Of a DNA stretch of 64,000 nucleotides, positions 48,780 through 57,997 are shown in pieces. Each line of letters opens with the position of its first letter. Position 1 is the stretch's first letter. The notes beneath the pieces were generated by a model that saw only the letters and a program-made list of their open reading frames with translations, did no database searches and was not told where the DNA came from. The position numbers and the translations under genes were made by a program. Location: NCBI RefSeq assembly GCF_005577435.1, contig NZ_CP040396.1, positions 3,841,001 to 3,905,000 on the forward strand, given 5' to 3'. The DNA comes from Paenibacillus algicola. GTDB lineage: Bacteria; Bacillota; Bacilli; Paenibacillales; Paenibacillaceae.

Positions 48780-49796
48780 CTAAAATGATGTTTGTCTAAG
48801 TTTGTTGTTTGTAGTCGTTACAGTAAACAGGCATGATTTGACCAACATATTCTTCTTATTTGTTGAAGTATTCTCATATTCCTTACTGTCTATATATCGG
48901 AACCAAGCTAAATAATGTTGCAAATATTTGGTTGCAACACCATTAAAGCGGCCCATCCATTTCTTTAGTCGGCTATGATAGCTGTTCACATTTTGGATAT
49001 GGTACACGCCTTTCACTCGTTGTTTTCCGTCAGACTTGAAACGGTAATGAGCTAAGCCCTTTGCGTTCGCATAGGAGCTGAATGCCCGCCAAGCATCGGT
49101 GCAAAGCACGTTGGAGCCAGTTATATGACCACCAATCGCTTCTTCTAATTTCGTTGTCCGAATACGTCCACGTCCAAGAACGCCAGAATAAGTCATTTTC
49201 TGGCGGTCACGGGCAACGAGGACACATACTTGGTCGTTGCTTATGCCACGATATTTAGCTTTTCCACCACGTTTCCGTGACTTACGTTCAGTAATGTTTC
49301 GCTTGCCTTTCTCCGAGTACAGAAAGTAAGTCTCGTCCATTTCAACGATGCCTTGGAATGCGTCGGTTGGAATCTGTTTCAGGGCAGAGAGAATCTTATG
49401 TCGCCAGTAAAACAAGGTGACGTGTGTGACTTCACCGTGTAACTGCTCTGCACATTTTCTCAGCGAATAGCCCTCAATCATGCATTCGATGAATCGAACC
49501 CACACGTGAGGTCTTCTGGTTCGTTGAAGAGGGGTGTTTGTAAGGTCATTGAACGTTTGGTGACAGGACTTACAACGGTAACGTTGACGTTTAACCTCTC
49601 CAGTGCGTGTTTTTACAGCGTACTTTCCAAATCGCACAACAGAATGGCTTTGGCAATGAGGGCAAACAAGCCCATCTTTGTGCTTCTGCTCATGAATTTC
49701 ATCAATTGCTCGAACGGGGGACGACACACCATTTGGTTCGGGATTGCAAAAAGAGGATAAGCTCATGCTTACCGCTATCGTCCAGTGTATCAGCAA
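48780..49796 (-). CDS. IS1595-family transposase
   Basis: 338 aa. The N-terminal zinc ribbon CPHCQSHS..YRCKSCHQTF is followed by the helical TLFYWRHKILSAL and an ISXO2-like DDE core: GIVEMDETYFLY, LCTDAWRAFSSY, then HIQNVNSYHSRLKKWMGRFN and GVATKYLQHYLAWF. This is the full-length IS1595 order, apparently intact. The residues before about 45 are poorly conserved, so the start could be the ATG at 49796 or one a little inside. I could not define the terminal inverted repeats. Confidence 0.8.
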   Translation of the reverse strand: MLIHWTIAVSMSLSSFCNPEPNGVSSPVRAIDEIHEQKHKDGLVCPHCQSHSVVRFGKYAVKTRTGEVKRQRYRCKSCHQTFNDLTNTPLQRTRRPHVWVRFIECMIEGYSLRKCAEQLHGEVTHVTLFYWRHKILSALKQIPTDAFQGIVEMDETYFLYSEKGKRNITERKSRKRGGKAKYRGISNDQVCVLVARDRQKMTYSGVLGRGRIRTTKLEEAIGGHITGSNVLCTDAWRAFSSYANAKGLAHYRFKSDGKQRVKGVYHIQNVNSYHSRLKKWMGRFNGVATKYLQHYLAWFRYIDSKEYENTSTNKKNMLVKSCLFTVTTTNNKLRQTSF

Positions 49797-49919
49797 GCTT
49801 TTTTAAATCCCGTAAATCCATAGACAAATCATCTCCGGATCGAATTGTTACCTTAATTATAGAACATTAGTTCGTAATTATCAAATATCAACATTAAGAT
49901 TTAACAAAGCCTTCATAAT

Positions 49920-50645
49920 AAATCATGACCACCCGTCCAACGGGTGGTTTGCTCTTGGGGTATAACCCCCTGTTGCCAAACTGCGCCTAAAGACGCTAGC
50001 CTGACAGCAAATCTGTTCAGGCTCAGTGTTATTTGTCACTTTCACTTACCAGTTAAACTGGTTTACTTCTTTTTGCTCCGATTACTGCTAAATGGATCTT
50101 CGTATTCTTTTACACTCAACTTATCTACCGCTTGATCATGTGCTTCTTGTTCACGAATATACTTTCTTACGGTTGCCTCATTTAAACCCACTGTGCTTAC
50201 ATAGTACCCTTCTGCCCAAAACTTTCGATTTCCGTATTTATACTTCAATTGGGCATGCTTTTCGAATATCATTAGCGAACTTTTTCCCTTTAGATATCCC
50301 ATGAACGTTGAGACTGCAATTTTCGGCGGAATCGCTACCAGCATGTGGACATGATCGGGCATCATGTGACCTTCTATAATCTCTACTCCTTTGTACTTAC
50401 ACAAACGTTTGAAGATTTCGATTAAATCTCTTCTTACTTGATTATAAATTTCTTTCCGTCTATACTTCGGGGTGAACACAATATGGTATTTACACATCCA
50501 CTTTGTGTGAGCTAGGCTGTAGCTCTTGGTTGCCATTGATGACCATTCCTTTCTTTGAGCCTGAACATCTCAATTTTATTGGAATGGTCATGGTGGTCAA
50601 ACCCTCAATCCCTCCACCCGCATAGCGGGTGGTTTTTTGTTTCGC
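49920..50645 (-). mobile_element. IS200-type insertion sequence
   Basis: A Y1 transposase gene flanked by two hairpins of the same core, CCACCCG/CGGGTGG: 49928-49948 on the 3' side and 50614-50632 on the 5' side. Subterminal hairpins at both ends are how IS200/IS605 elements are recognised and cut as single strands. No accessory tnpB is present. Exact tips were not determined. Confidence 0.8.
50063..50536 (-). CDS. tnpA: IS200-family Y1 transposase TnpA
   Basis: 157 aa. WMCKYHIVFTPKYRRKEIYN opens the fold. The HUH pair is MMPDHVHMLVAIPP (His-Val-His), and the catalytic Tyr lies in the following helix region (FWAEGYYVSTVGLNEATV). Length and motifs are complete, so it is probably active. Just downstream an inverted repeat (ACCAGTT/AACTGGT) near 50046 may stop transcription. 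Confidence 0.9.
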   Translation of the reverse strand: MATKSYSLAHTKWMCKYHIVFTPKYRRKEIYNQVRRDLIEIFKRLCKYKGVEIIEGHMMPDHVHMLVAIPPKIAVSTFMGYLKGKSSLMIFEKHAQLKYKYGNRKFWAEGYYVSTVGLNEATVRKYIREQEAHDQAVDKLSVKEYEDPFSSNRSKKK

Positions 50646-50675
50646 GCGTTTCACGCACTCAACTGGCTAAAGCCA

Positions 50676-50711
50676 TAATAAAAGTCCCGAAGTCATTAAC
50701 TCCGGGACTAT
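50676..50711 (-). terminator. Inward-facing terminator inside the element B right end
   Basis: Minus strand: AGTCCCG (50709-50703) pairs with CGGGACT (50689-50683), with GAG/CTT bases extending the stem, then TTTTATT. It lies just inside the TnsB-like sites and would stop glmS transcripts that enter the element. Confidence 0.7.
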
Positions 50712-50722
50712 CATACTGCTGC

Positions 50723-50807
50723 TTCATAATTATAATGCAAATTTCACATCTTTAATGTACACTTCATAACTATATTGTTTAGTTCACAACTATATTGTCA
50801 CCAAACA
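50723..50807 (-). repeat. Right end of element B: four TnsB-like sites at 20-bp spacing
   Basis: Sites begin at 50723, 50743, 50763 and 50783, an exact 20-bp period. On the minus strand the outer two read GACAATATAGTTGTGAA and AACAATATAGTTATGAA. Eight bases (TGTTTGGT) complete the terminus at 50807. Four abutting sites is the Tn7 right-end layout. The duplication ACAAC follows at 50808-50812. Confidence 0.88.
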
Positions 50808-50836
50808 ACAACAGAAAGTATAACTCACACATTAAT

Positions 50837-52669
50837 TCACTCCACCGTCACACTCTTCGCCAGATTACGCGGCTTGTCGACGTCGTGGCCGAGGGCCAGG
50901 GAAGCGTAGTACGCGAGCAGCTGCAGTGGAACCACCGACAGAGCTGCTGTCAGGACAGGCAGGGTCTTTGGAATTGCGAAGGCCTGGTCGACAGACTTCA
51001 GCAGGTTCACCACATGCTCCTCGTATGTGATTACCATAACATCGGCACCACGGGCTTTAACTTCCTTAATGTTGCTGACCGTCTTCTCCAGTACATCCTC
51101 TTGCGTGGCCAGAGCGATCACAGGAATACCTTCTTCAATCAAAGCCAGCGTTCCGTGCTTCAGTTCTCCTGCAGCATACGCTTCAGAGTGGATGTAAGAG
51201 ATTTCTTTCAGCTTCAAAGAGCCTTCCTGGGCAACAGCGTAATCCTGTCCACGGCCAATAAAGAACAAGTGCTGGTGCTTGGAGATCTGCTCGGCATAGC
51301 CCTTGATTGCTTCCGTGTTCGCCAGCATAGACTCAACCTGCTCCGGCAGGGCGTCCATTGCAGCGATAATTTCAGCAGCTGCATCCTCGGTAATTGTACC
51401 TCGAACCTGTGCAAGGTACAGACCGAACAGATAGAAAGCAATCAGCTGGGAGCTGTACGCCTTTGTGGAGGCTACTGCAATTTCAGGGCCTGCTAAGGTT
51501 CCAACGACATCGTCCGCTTCCCGGGCGATAGAACTGCCAACTACGTTCGTAATAGCCAGCACGTGAGCACCTTTGCTCTTCGCTTCACGCAATGCTGCCA
51601 GTGTATCTGCAGTTTCACCGGATTGGCTGACGACAATGACCAAGGTTTCCGGAGTTACGATCGGATCGCGGTAGCGATATTCAGATGCTACATCATTCTC
51701 CGCAGGAATACGAACCAGCTGCTCAATGACGCTGCGTCCCACCAAGCCGGCATGATAAGCCGTCCCGCAGGCAACAATCTGAACATTCCGAATGTTCTTG
51801 ATCTGTTCTTCCGTCAGCTTCAAATCCTGGAACACGACGCGGCGCCCGCTTTCATCCACACGGCCCAGCATTGTGTCACGGTAAGCCTTCGGCTGCTCGT
51901 GAATTTCTTTGAGCATGAAATGATCAAAGCCGCCTTTTTCTGCAGTGACTGCATCCCATTCGACATGAATCATTTCCCGAGAAATAAAATTCCCTTCAAT
52001 CGTCATCAATTCGACAGCGTCAGCCGTAAGCACAGCCATTTCGCCATCGTTCAAAATGTATACATCACGCGTACATTTCAAAATAGCTGGAATATCGGAA
52101 CCAATAAAGTTCTCGCCTTCGCCAATACCAATAATCAGCGGGCTCGCTTGACGCACTGCTACAAGCTTATCCGGCTCATACTCAGTCAGCACACCCAGAG
52201 CAAACGCTCCACGCATGAAGGTAATCGCCTTCTGCACCGCTTCAACGATATTTCCGTTGTATTCACGGGCAATAAGGTGCGAGATCACTTCGGTATCCGT
52301 CTCGGACACGAACTGATGGCCTTGCTCTATCAGCTCTTCCTTAAGCTCAAGATAATTTTCCACGATGCCGTTATGCACCACCGAGAATTTCTGGCTTTCG
52401 TCCGTATGGGGATGGGAGTTCACATCCGAAGGCTTGCCATGCGTAGCCCAACGTGTATGTCCAATTCCTGCAGTTCCTACGAGCGGAGCATTCTCCAGCT
52501 TCGACTCCAGGTTCGCCAGACGTCCTTTGGCTTTCGCAACTTGAAGACCCTCCGATGTAAATACGGCAATGCCTGCCGAATCGTACCCGCGGTACTCCAG
52601 CTTCTTCAATCCATCGATCAGCACCGTTTGCGTCTTCTGGTTCCCAATATATCCAACAATACCACACAT
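50837..52669 (-). CDS. glmS: Glutamine-fructose-6-phosphate aminotransferase
   Basis: 610 aa. Makes glucosamine-6-phosphate from fructose-6-phosphate and glutamine, the first step to UDP-GlcNAc and the cell wall. The N-terminal Ntn amidotransferase starts MCGIVGYIGN, with Cys2 as nucleophile after Met removal (HTRWATHGKPS, HNGIVENY). Two SIS isomerase domains follow (VACGTAYHAG, VSQSGETADT) and the end DKPRNLAKSVTVE is typical. These last codons are the TnsD-recognised part of attTn7. The gene is intact despite the Tn7-like insertion 25-29 bp after its stop; its native terminator has been pushed away. Control is by the ribozyme in its leader. Confidence 0.98.
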   Translation of the reverse strand: MCGIVGYIGNQKTQTVLIDGLKKLEYRGYDSAGIAVFTSEGLQVAKAKGRLANLESKLENAPLVGTAGIGHTRWATHGKPSDVNSHPHTDESQKFSVVHNGIVENYLELKEELIEQGHQFVSETDTEVISHLIAREYNGNIVEAVQKAITFMRGAFALGVLTEYEPDKLVAVRQASPLIIGIGEGENFIGSDIPAILKCTRDVYILNDGEMAVLTADAVELMTIEGNFISREMIHVEWDAVTAEKGGFDHFMLKEIHEQPKAYRDTMLGRVDESGRRVVFQDLKLTEEQIKNIRNVQIVACGTAYHAGLVGRSVIEQLVRIPAENDVASEYRYRDPIVTPETLVIVVSQSGETADTLAALREAKSKGAHVLAITNVVGSSIAREADDVVGTLAGPEIAVASTKAYSSQLIAFYLFGLYLAQVRGTITEDAAAEIIAAMDALPEQVESMLANTEAIKGYAEQISKHQHLFFIGRGQDYAVAQEGSLKLKEISYIHSEAYAAGELKHGTLALIEEGIPVIALATQEDVLEKTVSNIKEVKARGADVMVITYEEHVVNLLKSVDQAFAIPKTLPVLTAALSVVPLQLLAYYASLALGHDVDKPRNLAKSVTVE

Positions 52670-52899
52670 AATAAAATTCCTCCGTTCGGTGTCCCACGAT
52701 GAGACGTCAACAGAACACGGATCTGCATGTGCGGTAGAAAATACAAAGGAGAATGATTTATTCAGTTATCAACGTTCAAGCCTGTCACGCAGACTGAATT
52801 CACCGAAACCTTGAATGCACTCTTCCTCCACCGCGAATTCAAAACGCGTGTTCTCGCACACTCGTGGTTTTCCAGTTTAGTATAGTGGCACCTGCCGGC

Positions 52900-53130
52900 A
52901 CGTTGTGGGAACAGTCGCCTGTTCCTTTTCCGATCCGGCTTACGGCTGGTGCAGCATACCGGGAGGTCCCCGCCGAACATTTCGAACACCTCCACCTCGT
53001 CAGCTTGGAATGCCGTTGGCATCTCGCTTAGCCATGGTGACTGTACGTTTCTTCCGTCAGACTCCATGATTTCATCTAAGCTACTCTGCCGTCCCCGCTC
53101 ATTCACAAGCTCTGGCGCTTGTAAAGCTTC
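52900..53130 (-). ncRNA. glmS self-cleaving ribozyme/riboswitch
   Basis: In the glmS leader the minus strand has AAGCGCCAGA at 53120-53111 (cleavage 5' of GCGCC) followed by the P2/P3 region. The core GACGAGGTGGAGGTGTTCGA and GGCGGGGACCTCCCGG (53012-52970) then ACCAGCCGTAAG (about 52950) match the B. subtilis glmS ribozyme core. The hairpin GGAACAG..CTGTTCC ends it. GlcN6P binding causes self-cleavage and lowers glmS expression. Any long open frame over this stretch is accidental. Confidence 0.93.
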
Positions 53131-53312
53131 AGTAACCTCACAACCCTGCCTTTCTATTTTTGAATAACATGGTTTATTATATGCATCTCCAGCCGGTTTG
53201 GCAACTGGTCTTCCTGCCCATTGGAGCTCTCTTAGTTGTATCAACCCAAGAGCAGGCCGGTGAAACGCGATCTTTCTCTTCTCCGGCCTTTTCCTGGACA
53301 AAATACCGCTAA

Positions 53313-54653
53313 TTACGCAAGTTCCTGCTTCACGACTTCTGCAATCTGCTGAACATAACGCTCCAGCTCTTCCTTGTCAGGTCCTTCTGCCATTACACGA
53401 ATCAATGACTCTGTACCGGATGGACGAACCAGCACCCGCCCATTGCTGCCAAGAATGCCTTCAACCTCCGCAATGGCAGCAAGAATGCCTGGATTCCCCG
53501 CATACTTGCTCTTATCCCCAACGCGAACATTGACGAGCACCTGTGGATATTTGCGCATGCTCTTTTTCAGCTCGCTCAGCGGCTTCCCGGCCGATACCAA
53601 TGTATCTACCAGCTGAATTCCCGTCAGAATGCCATCCCCTGTGGTATTGTAATCGAGAAAAATAACGTGCCCCGACTGCTCGCCGCCCAGATTATAGCCG
53701 CCTTTACGCATCTCTTCCATCACGTAGCGGTCACCTACTGCGGTCTTGGCTGTCTTCAGCTTCAGCGATTCGCACGCTTTATAGAAGCCAATATTGCTCA
53801 TGACGGTAGACACTACGGTGCCTTCCTTCAACAATCCGGCGCGGTTCATGGCATCTCCGCAGATGCACAGAATAAAGTCGCCATCCACTTCATCTCCCGT
53901 GCTGTCGATCGCAATCAGGCGATCCGCATCGCCGTCAAAAGCAAGTCCCAGATCCGCACCGTGACGCAGCACCTCATCGCGCAGAAGCTCCGGATGTGTA
54001 GAACCGCACTCTTCATTAATGTTCAGTCCATTCGGCTCAGCGCCGATGGCAATAACCTCTGCTCCCAAATCCCGGAACAGCTGGGGAGCAAGCTCATATG
54101 CAGCTCCATGGGCACAGTCCAGCACAATCTTCAAGCCGTCAAAGCGGTTCTTGATGGTGGTCTTCAAATATTCTAAATATTTGTACTTCGCCTCTTCATC
54201 TGTGGTCATGCGCCCCAAATCCTTACCGACAGGACGAGGAAGCTCGTCTTGCTCGGCGTCCATCAGCTTCTCAATCTGCAGCTCCGTTTCATCCGACAGC
54301 TTGAAGCCGTCACCGCCAAAAAATTTAATGCCGTTATCCTCCACCGGATTATGCGACGCCGAGATCATAACCCCTGCATCCGCCTTCAGTAAACGTGTAA
54401 TATAAGCGACGGCCGGTGTGCTTACGACCCCCACTCGAATGACATTCGCGCCAATGGACAGCAGTCCTGCTGCCAGTGCCGACTCCAGCATCGCGCCGGA
54501 AATCCGTGTATCCATGCCAATGACAACGTTTGGCTTCTCCTTGCTCCCTGCAAGAACATACCCGCCGCAGCGGCCAATGCTGTACGCCATTTCTGCGGTT
54601 AATTCCTGGTTTGCAACGCCTCTGACCCCATCAGTACCGAAATATTTCCCCAT
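53313..54653 (-). CDS. glmM: Phosphoglucosamine mutase
   Basis: 446 aa. Converts glucosamine-6-P to glucosamine-1-P, the step after GlmS. The phosphoserine loop is [20 protein letters not shown] (active Ser near 100), the Mg-binding loop [14 protein letters not shown], the sugar-binding [10 protein letters not shown] and the phosphate-binding [12 protein letters not shown]. Start [15 protein letters not shown] at 54653. It lies between cdaR and glmS as in other Firmicutes. In B. subtilis GlmM binds CdaA and restrains c-di-AMP synthesis, which fits the neighbours. Confidence 0.97.
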   Translation of the reverse strand: MGKYFGTDGVRGVANQELTAEMAYSIGRCGGYVLAGSKEKPNVVIGMDTRISGAMLESALAAGLLSIGANVIRVGVVSTPAVAYITRLLKADAGVMISASHNPVEDNGIKFFGGDGFKLSDETELQIEKLMDAEQDELPRPVGKDLGRMTTDEEAKYKYLEYLKTTIKNRFDGLKIVLDCAHGAAYELAPQLFRDLGAEVIAIGAEPNGLNINEECGSTHPELLRDEVLRHGADLGLAFDGDADRLIAIDSTGDEVDGDFILCICGDAMNRAGLLKEGTVVSTVMSNIGFYKACESLKLKTAKTAVGDRYVMEEMRKGGYNLGGEQSGHVIFLDYNTTGDGILTGIQLVDTLVSAGKPLSELKKSMRKYPQVLVNVRVGDKSKYAGNPGILAAIAEVEGILGSNGRVLVRPSGTESLIRVMAEGPDKEELERYVQQIAEVVKQELA

Positions 54654-54698
54654 TGTTCTTTGATCTCCTTTTGTATAAATGCTGCTTCAATTATATAT

Positions 54699-56231
54699 TT
54701 ATTCTGCTCTGGTGTCTGTCGTCTCTGTTGACGCTTCATTCTCTGGATCGTCAGCTGGATCACGCTCTGGATTGCCCGGCTCATTACCGGGTTCCGGAGC
54801 TGGTTCCTCTTCTCCCGGGCCTGTCCCGCTCCCAGGCTGGGAGCCAGCGCGGTCATCTTCCTCACGCGGCGGATCCTTCTCTCCGCTGCGATCTCCGTCA
54901 GGCTCCTCTTCCGGCTCAGGCACCGGCTCTCTGCCATCATTATCGCTGGAGCCTGGACTTCCCGGCGGCTCGGAAGGCTCTCCCGTTGCAGGCTCAGCCG
55001 GCTCCCTTAGCTCTACTGTAATGACAATGCGGCTGTTGTTCACCCGGCTGACGAACCGGGGCAAGGTAACTTCTAACGGGATTTCATGAATGCCTGCGTC
55101 CAGCCCGGAGGCATCTGCGGAAAGAATGATATCTTGGACCTGCAGCTCGTCCAGCCGCGCCGGCGCCCCTTTCAGCGTCATGGATAGGAAGGAACGTCCA
55201 GGCTCGACCATGACCGCCTTCAGACCGGAAGGAACATTCGTGATCGAAATCGGAATATCATCCATCATCCGCTCGCTGACCGCAACAACCGTCATTTCCA
55301 CTTCCATGGAGCCCGGCTCGATTCTCTCAAATCCTGGAGGCGGCGTCAAGTCTGCCGAAAGCACTGTTGTCCCTGCCTCTGTCAGCTCTGACAAGTCAAT
55401 CAACGCACCGTTATAGGACTTTATACTCTCAATCTGCTCCGGCTCGCCGTATAGTGTAACCTCTGTGATGCGCGGGTCAGCTTCAGAAAGCACGAGCCCC
55501 TCCGGCAGACTGCCAGTGTACTGAACCTCCAGCGGTACCTTTACAAAGCCCGCTTCCACCGGAACCTGAACCGCAATAGCAGGCGGATTAATGACAGCGT
55601 CTGTCATTTCATTTCCTTCCTGATCATATGCGGTCAGCTTCACCCGATTTTCTTCAAAAGACTCCTTCGCCCCGTCCAGCTCCACCGTGCCCTTCACCTG
55701 GGACAGCCTGGCAAGCTCTGACTCCGGCATCGTCACCTGCACATTCTTCGGATTCACCTCGATCGGTCCCGACAGCCGGTAGCCCTCAGCTAGCTCGCCG
55801 CTGGTGCCGACCGCCGCTGGAACCGTCTCAGACTGGCGCTCCTCCACCGTGACCGTGACGACGGAAGGCTCCATCGAGACCAGCTCCACGCCGTTGGGCA
55901 GCGAATGCGTTAATGGCAGTGTCTGTGTGCCGGGAGACTTGATCCCGCTTAAGTCCAGCTTCACCTTATACTCATCGGCAAAAATCGTCGTAATATCCGT
56001 TCGGCGCCCCTTCACCCTTAAAGACACCTGATCGGCACTGATCCCCGTTAGGGCATAAGCAGTATCATCAAAACCGAACGTCTGGATATTCACCTGTACC
56101 GTTTTGGTATCAAACGAAGTCGTAGGCGGCGCAGGCACACCGTTCTCAATATGCACCATCACCCATAGCAGCATGCTCACAGCAAGAGCGATGAGCTTGG
56201 CAGCGGTGTTGTTCTTAATCCATTTATCCAT
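54699..56231 (-). CDS. cdaR: CdaA regulator, YbbR-domain protein
   Basis: 510 aa. One N-terminal membrane helix (AAKLIALAVSMLLWVMVHIE, about 9-28) anchors an extracytoplasmic part of four YbbR repeats (for example VQVNIQTFGFDDTAYALTGI; VPLEVQYTGSLPEGLVLSEA; IPISITNVPSGLKAVMVEPG). A tail of about 90 residues is rich in Pro, Glu, Asp and Gly and probably disordered. The tail is GC-rich and is the main oddity. It modulates the cyclase CdaA encoded 1 nt upstream. The start at 56231 is directly after the cdaA stop. Confidence 0.92.
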   Translation of the reverse strand: MDKWIKNNTAAKLIALAVSMLLWVMVHIENGVPAPPTTSFDTKTVQVNIQTFGFDDTAYALTGISADQVSLRVKGRRTDITTIFADEYKVKLDLSGIKSPGTQTLPLTHSLPNGVELVSMEPSVVTVTVEERQSETVPAAVGTSGELAEGYRLSGPIEVNPKNVQVTMPESELARLSQVKGTVELDGAKESFEENRVKLTAYDQEGNEMTDAVINPPAIAVQVPVEAGFVKVPLEVQYTGSLPEGLVLSEADPRITEVTLYGEPEQIESIKSYNGALIDLSELTEAGTTVLSADLTPPPGFERIEPGSMEVEMTVVAVSERMMDDIPISITNVPSGLKAVMVEPGRSFLSMTLKGAPARLDELQVQDIILSADASGLDAGIHEIPLEVTLPRFVSRVNNSRIVITVELREPAEPATGEPSEPPGSPGSSDNDGREPVPEPEEEPDGDRSGEKDPPREEDDRAGSQPGSGTGPGEEEPAPEPGNEPGNPERDPADDPENEASTETTDTRAE

Positions 56232-56232
56232 G

Positions 56233-57054
56233 CTAACGGTCTCCCTTCCGTTTCCAGAAGAACGAGCGTTTCTCCTTTACAGCGGCAGCCGGACGCAATT
56301 GTTCATAAAGCTTCGAAATCAGTGATTCTTCTTTAATATCGCGGACAACCTGTCCGTTCATTGCCAGCGAGACCTGTCCCGTCTCTTCCGAAACGACAAC
56401 AGAAATAGCATCTCCTACCTCACTGATCCCGATGGCCGCCCGGTGGCGCGTACCCAGCTCCTTACTGATAAAAGGATTCTCGGACAGCGGCAGGTAGCAG
56501 CCTGCTGCAGCAATTTGCCCGTTCTGAATAATGACAGCCCCGTCATGCAGCGGTGTATTCGGTATAAAAATATTAATGATCAGCTCCGAGCTCAGCACAG
56601 AGCGCATCGAGATTCCGGATTCCACGTATTCGTTCAGGCCCGTCGTGCGTTCAAACACAATTAACGCCCCTATTTTTCGACGTGATAAATAATTCACGGC
56701 CTTAATGGTTTCGCCGATTAACTTATTAGTCTGCTCATCCATATCCGCGGCCCGCCCGAACAGCTTTCCGCGCCCCAGCTGCTCCAGACCTCGGCGGAGC
56801 TCCGGCTGAAAAATAATAAAGATTGCCAGCACCCCGAACGTAAAGATCTGGTTCATCAGCCATTTTAGCGTATATAGATCAAACCACGTGCTAAGCGCCC
56901 AGATGACGACAAGCACCAGAATCCCCTTCAGCAGCTGAACCGCCCGCGTTCCTCGTACGAGCAAAATCAGATGGTATATGATATAAGTGACGATGAGGAT
57001 ATCGATAATATCTTTAATGGACTCTTTCCAAGTCAAGTCCGCAAAATACTCCAT
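56233..57054 (-). CDS. cdaA: Membrane diadenylate cyclase CdaA
   Basis: 273 aa. Makes the essential second messenger c-di-AMP from two ATP. Three membrane helices at about 12-75 (IIDILIVTYIIYHLILLV; GILVLVVIWALSTWF; IFTFGVLAIFIIFQ) precede the DAC domain. Catalytic motifs are LHDGAVIIQNG (DGA) and ELGTRHRAAIGIS (RHR), then VVVSEETGQVSLAMNG. All are intact. It is first of cdaA-cdaR-glmM-glmS. It serves as an internal reference for the divergent DAC-like protein encoded at 46.3 kb. Confidence 0.97.
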   Translation of the reverse strand: MEYFADLTWKESIKDIIDILIVTYIIYHLILLVRGTRAVQLLKGILVLVVIWALSTWFDLYTLKWLMNQIFTFGVLAIFIIFQPELRRGLEQLGRGKLFGRAADMDEQTNKLIGETIKAVNYLSRRKIGALIVFERTTGLNEYVESGISMRSVLSSELIINIFIPNTPLHDGAVIIQNGQIAAAGCYLPLSENPFISKELGTRHRAAIGISEVGDAISVVVSEETGQVSLAMNGQVVRDIKEESLISKLYEQLRPAAAVKEKRSFFWKRKGDR

Positions 57055-57184
57055 ATAGTAACCCCCGCCATGTTCTTTAAGTAACCTTTAATATATGTAG
57101 TATGTGCTCTACATACTCTAGGTTATAACGTTAGCCCCTCCGATGCAAGTCAGCGGCCCATTTATCACCTAGAAAATAACAGAA

Positions 57185-57228
57185 ACACAAAAAGGCGCCA
57201 CCTTCTCGTCAGAAAAGAGGCGCCGGTA
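57185..57228 (-). terminator. Terminator after rsiW
   Basis: Minus strand GGCGCCTCTTTTCTG..GAGAAGGTGGCGCC forms a strong stem followed by TTTTTGTG, about 35 nt past the rsiW stop. It separates sigW-rsiW from the cda-glm genes, whose promoter should lie in 57060-57180. Confidence 0.85.
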
Positions 57229-57262
57229 TTCATGCCCTCTGCCTCGCTGGCAGGTGTCATGA

Positions 57263-57886
57263 TTAGCGGTATGCAACATCCGTGAAAAGATTGGTGATCT
57301 TATACCAAATCCAATCCATAGCTTTATCTATATCTTTAACCTGTCCGGAAATATACGCTGTAGAAGCCTGAAACAGCTCCCCGTCGATGACGGTCAGATT
57401 CCCTTCTACCTGTCCAAAAACCTCAGTCTTGCCGTTCTCCACAGTGATGTCACCTGTAATGGTCTGGTCCGGCGGTATGATTACCGTCTGGCCTTTGATC
57501 ACGAGCTTGTCAAGCTCGGTGCCTCTTACCACAAGCTGATTGTTCTGATCCCATAAGCTGACGGTGCTGAACAGCATCACCACAAGAAACAGCGCTGCCG
57601 CGGTGATAGCAGGATGTCTTTTGACCCAGGTTACCCATGCCTTTTGCTTCTTCTCTTTGGGCAGCATGCCCATAATGCGCTCTGTTAAATCCTCCGAAGG
57701 GCCTGTGGCATGATGAGTCAGAGAGAACAAGAGCATATCTGTCTTCTCCAGCTCCTCCAGTCTGTTCCGGCAATCCGTGCATTCCACCATGTGAGCTTTC
57801 AGCTCCAGCTGCTGCGGCTTGGACAAGTCATTATCCAGATAATCATGCATCAAAGAGACGGCCACTTTGCAGTTCATATCAGCCAT
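57263..57886 (-). CDS. rsiW: Anti-sigma-W factor
   Basis: 207 aa. The N-terminal zinc anti-sigma domain (HMVECTDCRNRLEELE, the H-x3-C-x2-C motif at about 32-39) binds SigW. One membrane helix (AITAAALFLVVMLFSTVSLW, about 91-110) follows, then an extracytoplasmic beta-rich part (VIIPPDQTITGDITVENG). Stress-induced proteolysis releases SigW. It lies 111 nt downstream of sigW. Confidence 0.92.
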   Translation of the reverse strand: MADMNCKVAVSLMHDYLDNDLSKPQQLELKAHMVECTDCRNRLEELEKTDMLLFSLTHHATGPSEDLTERIMGMLPKEKKQKAWVTWVKRHPAITAAALFLVVMLFSTVSLWDQNNQLVVRGTELDKLVIKGQTVIIPPDQTITGDITVENGKTEVFGQVEGNLTVIDGELFQASTAYISGQVKDIDKAMDWIWYKITNLFTDVAYR

Positions 57887-57997
57887 TCCTTTCGTTCGAT
57901 CTCTTTGCTGGGTCCCGCTCTGTCACACAAAGCATAAGACTTGCTTCTTTGTTTACGCACCGGAAACGAAGATGTTTCATTTATTTTAATTCCTGTT

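Larger units (their letters stand above)
23079..50807. mobile_element. Tn7-like element B, complete, inserted at attTn7 beside glmS
   Basis: Both ends can be read: TGTTGAAG at 23079 and, inverted, TGTTTGGT ending at 50807. Each is followed after exactly eight bases by TnsB-like sites of one family (A-CAWTAWAGTTGTGAA). The 5-bp ACAAC flanks both sides (23074-23078 and 50808-50812). The right duplication lies 25-29 bp past the glmS stop codon, the attTn7 position. Length is 27.7 kb. It contains tnsABC and two tniQ genes (30928-39179), but tnsA lies 11.6 kb from the right end instead of next to it, and another repeat array sits just before tnsA. So the interior may be composite. Confidence 0.82.

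Noticed and set aside
51563..52702. Long plus-strand frame opposite glmS
   Set aside because: Antisense shadow of glmS; no ribosome site and no recognisable protein features.
52762..53301. 179-codon open frame between glmS and glmM
   Set aside because: It overlies the glmS ribozyme core; conserved RNA elements explain the sequence and the protein looks random.
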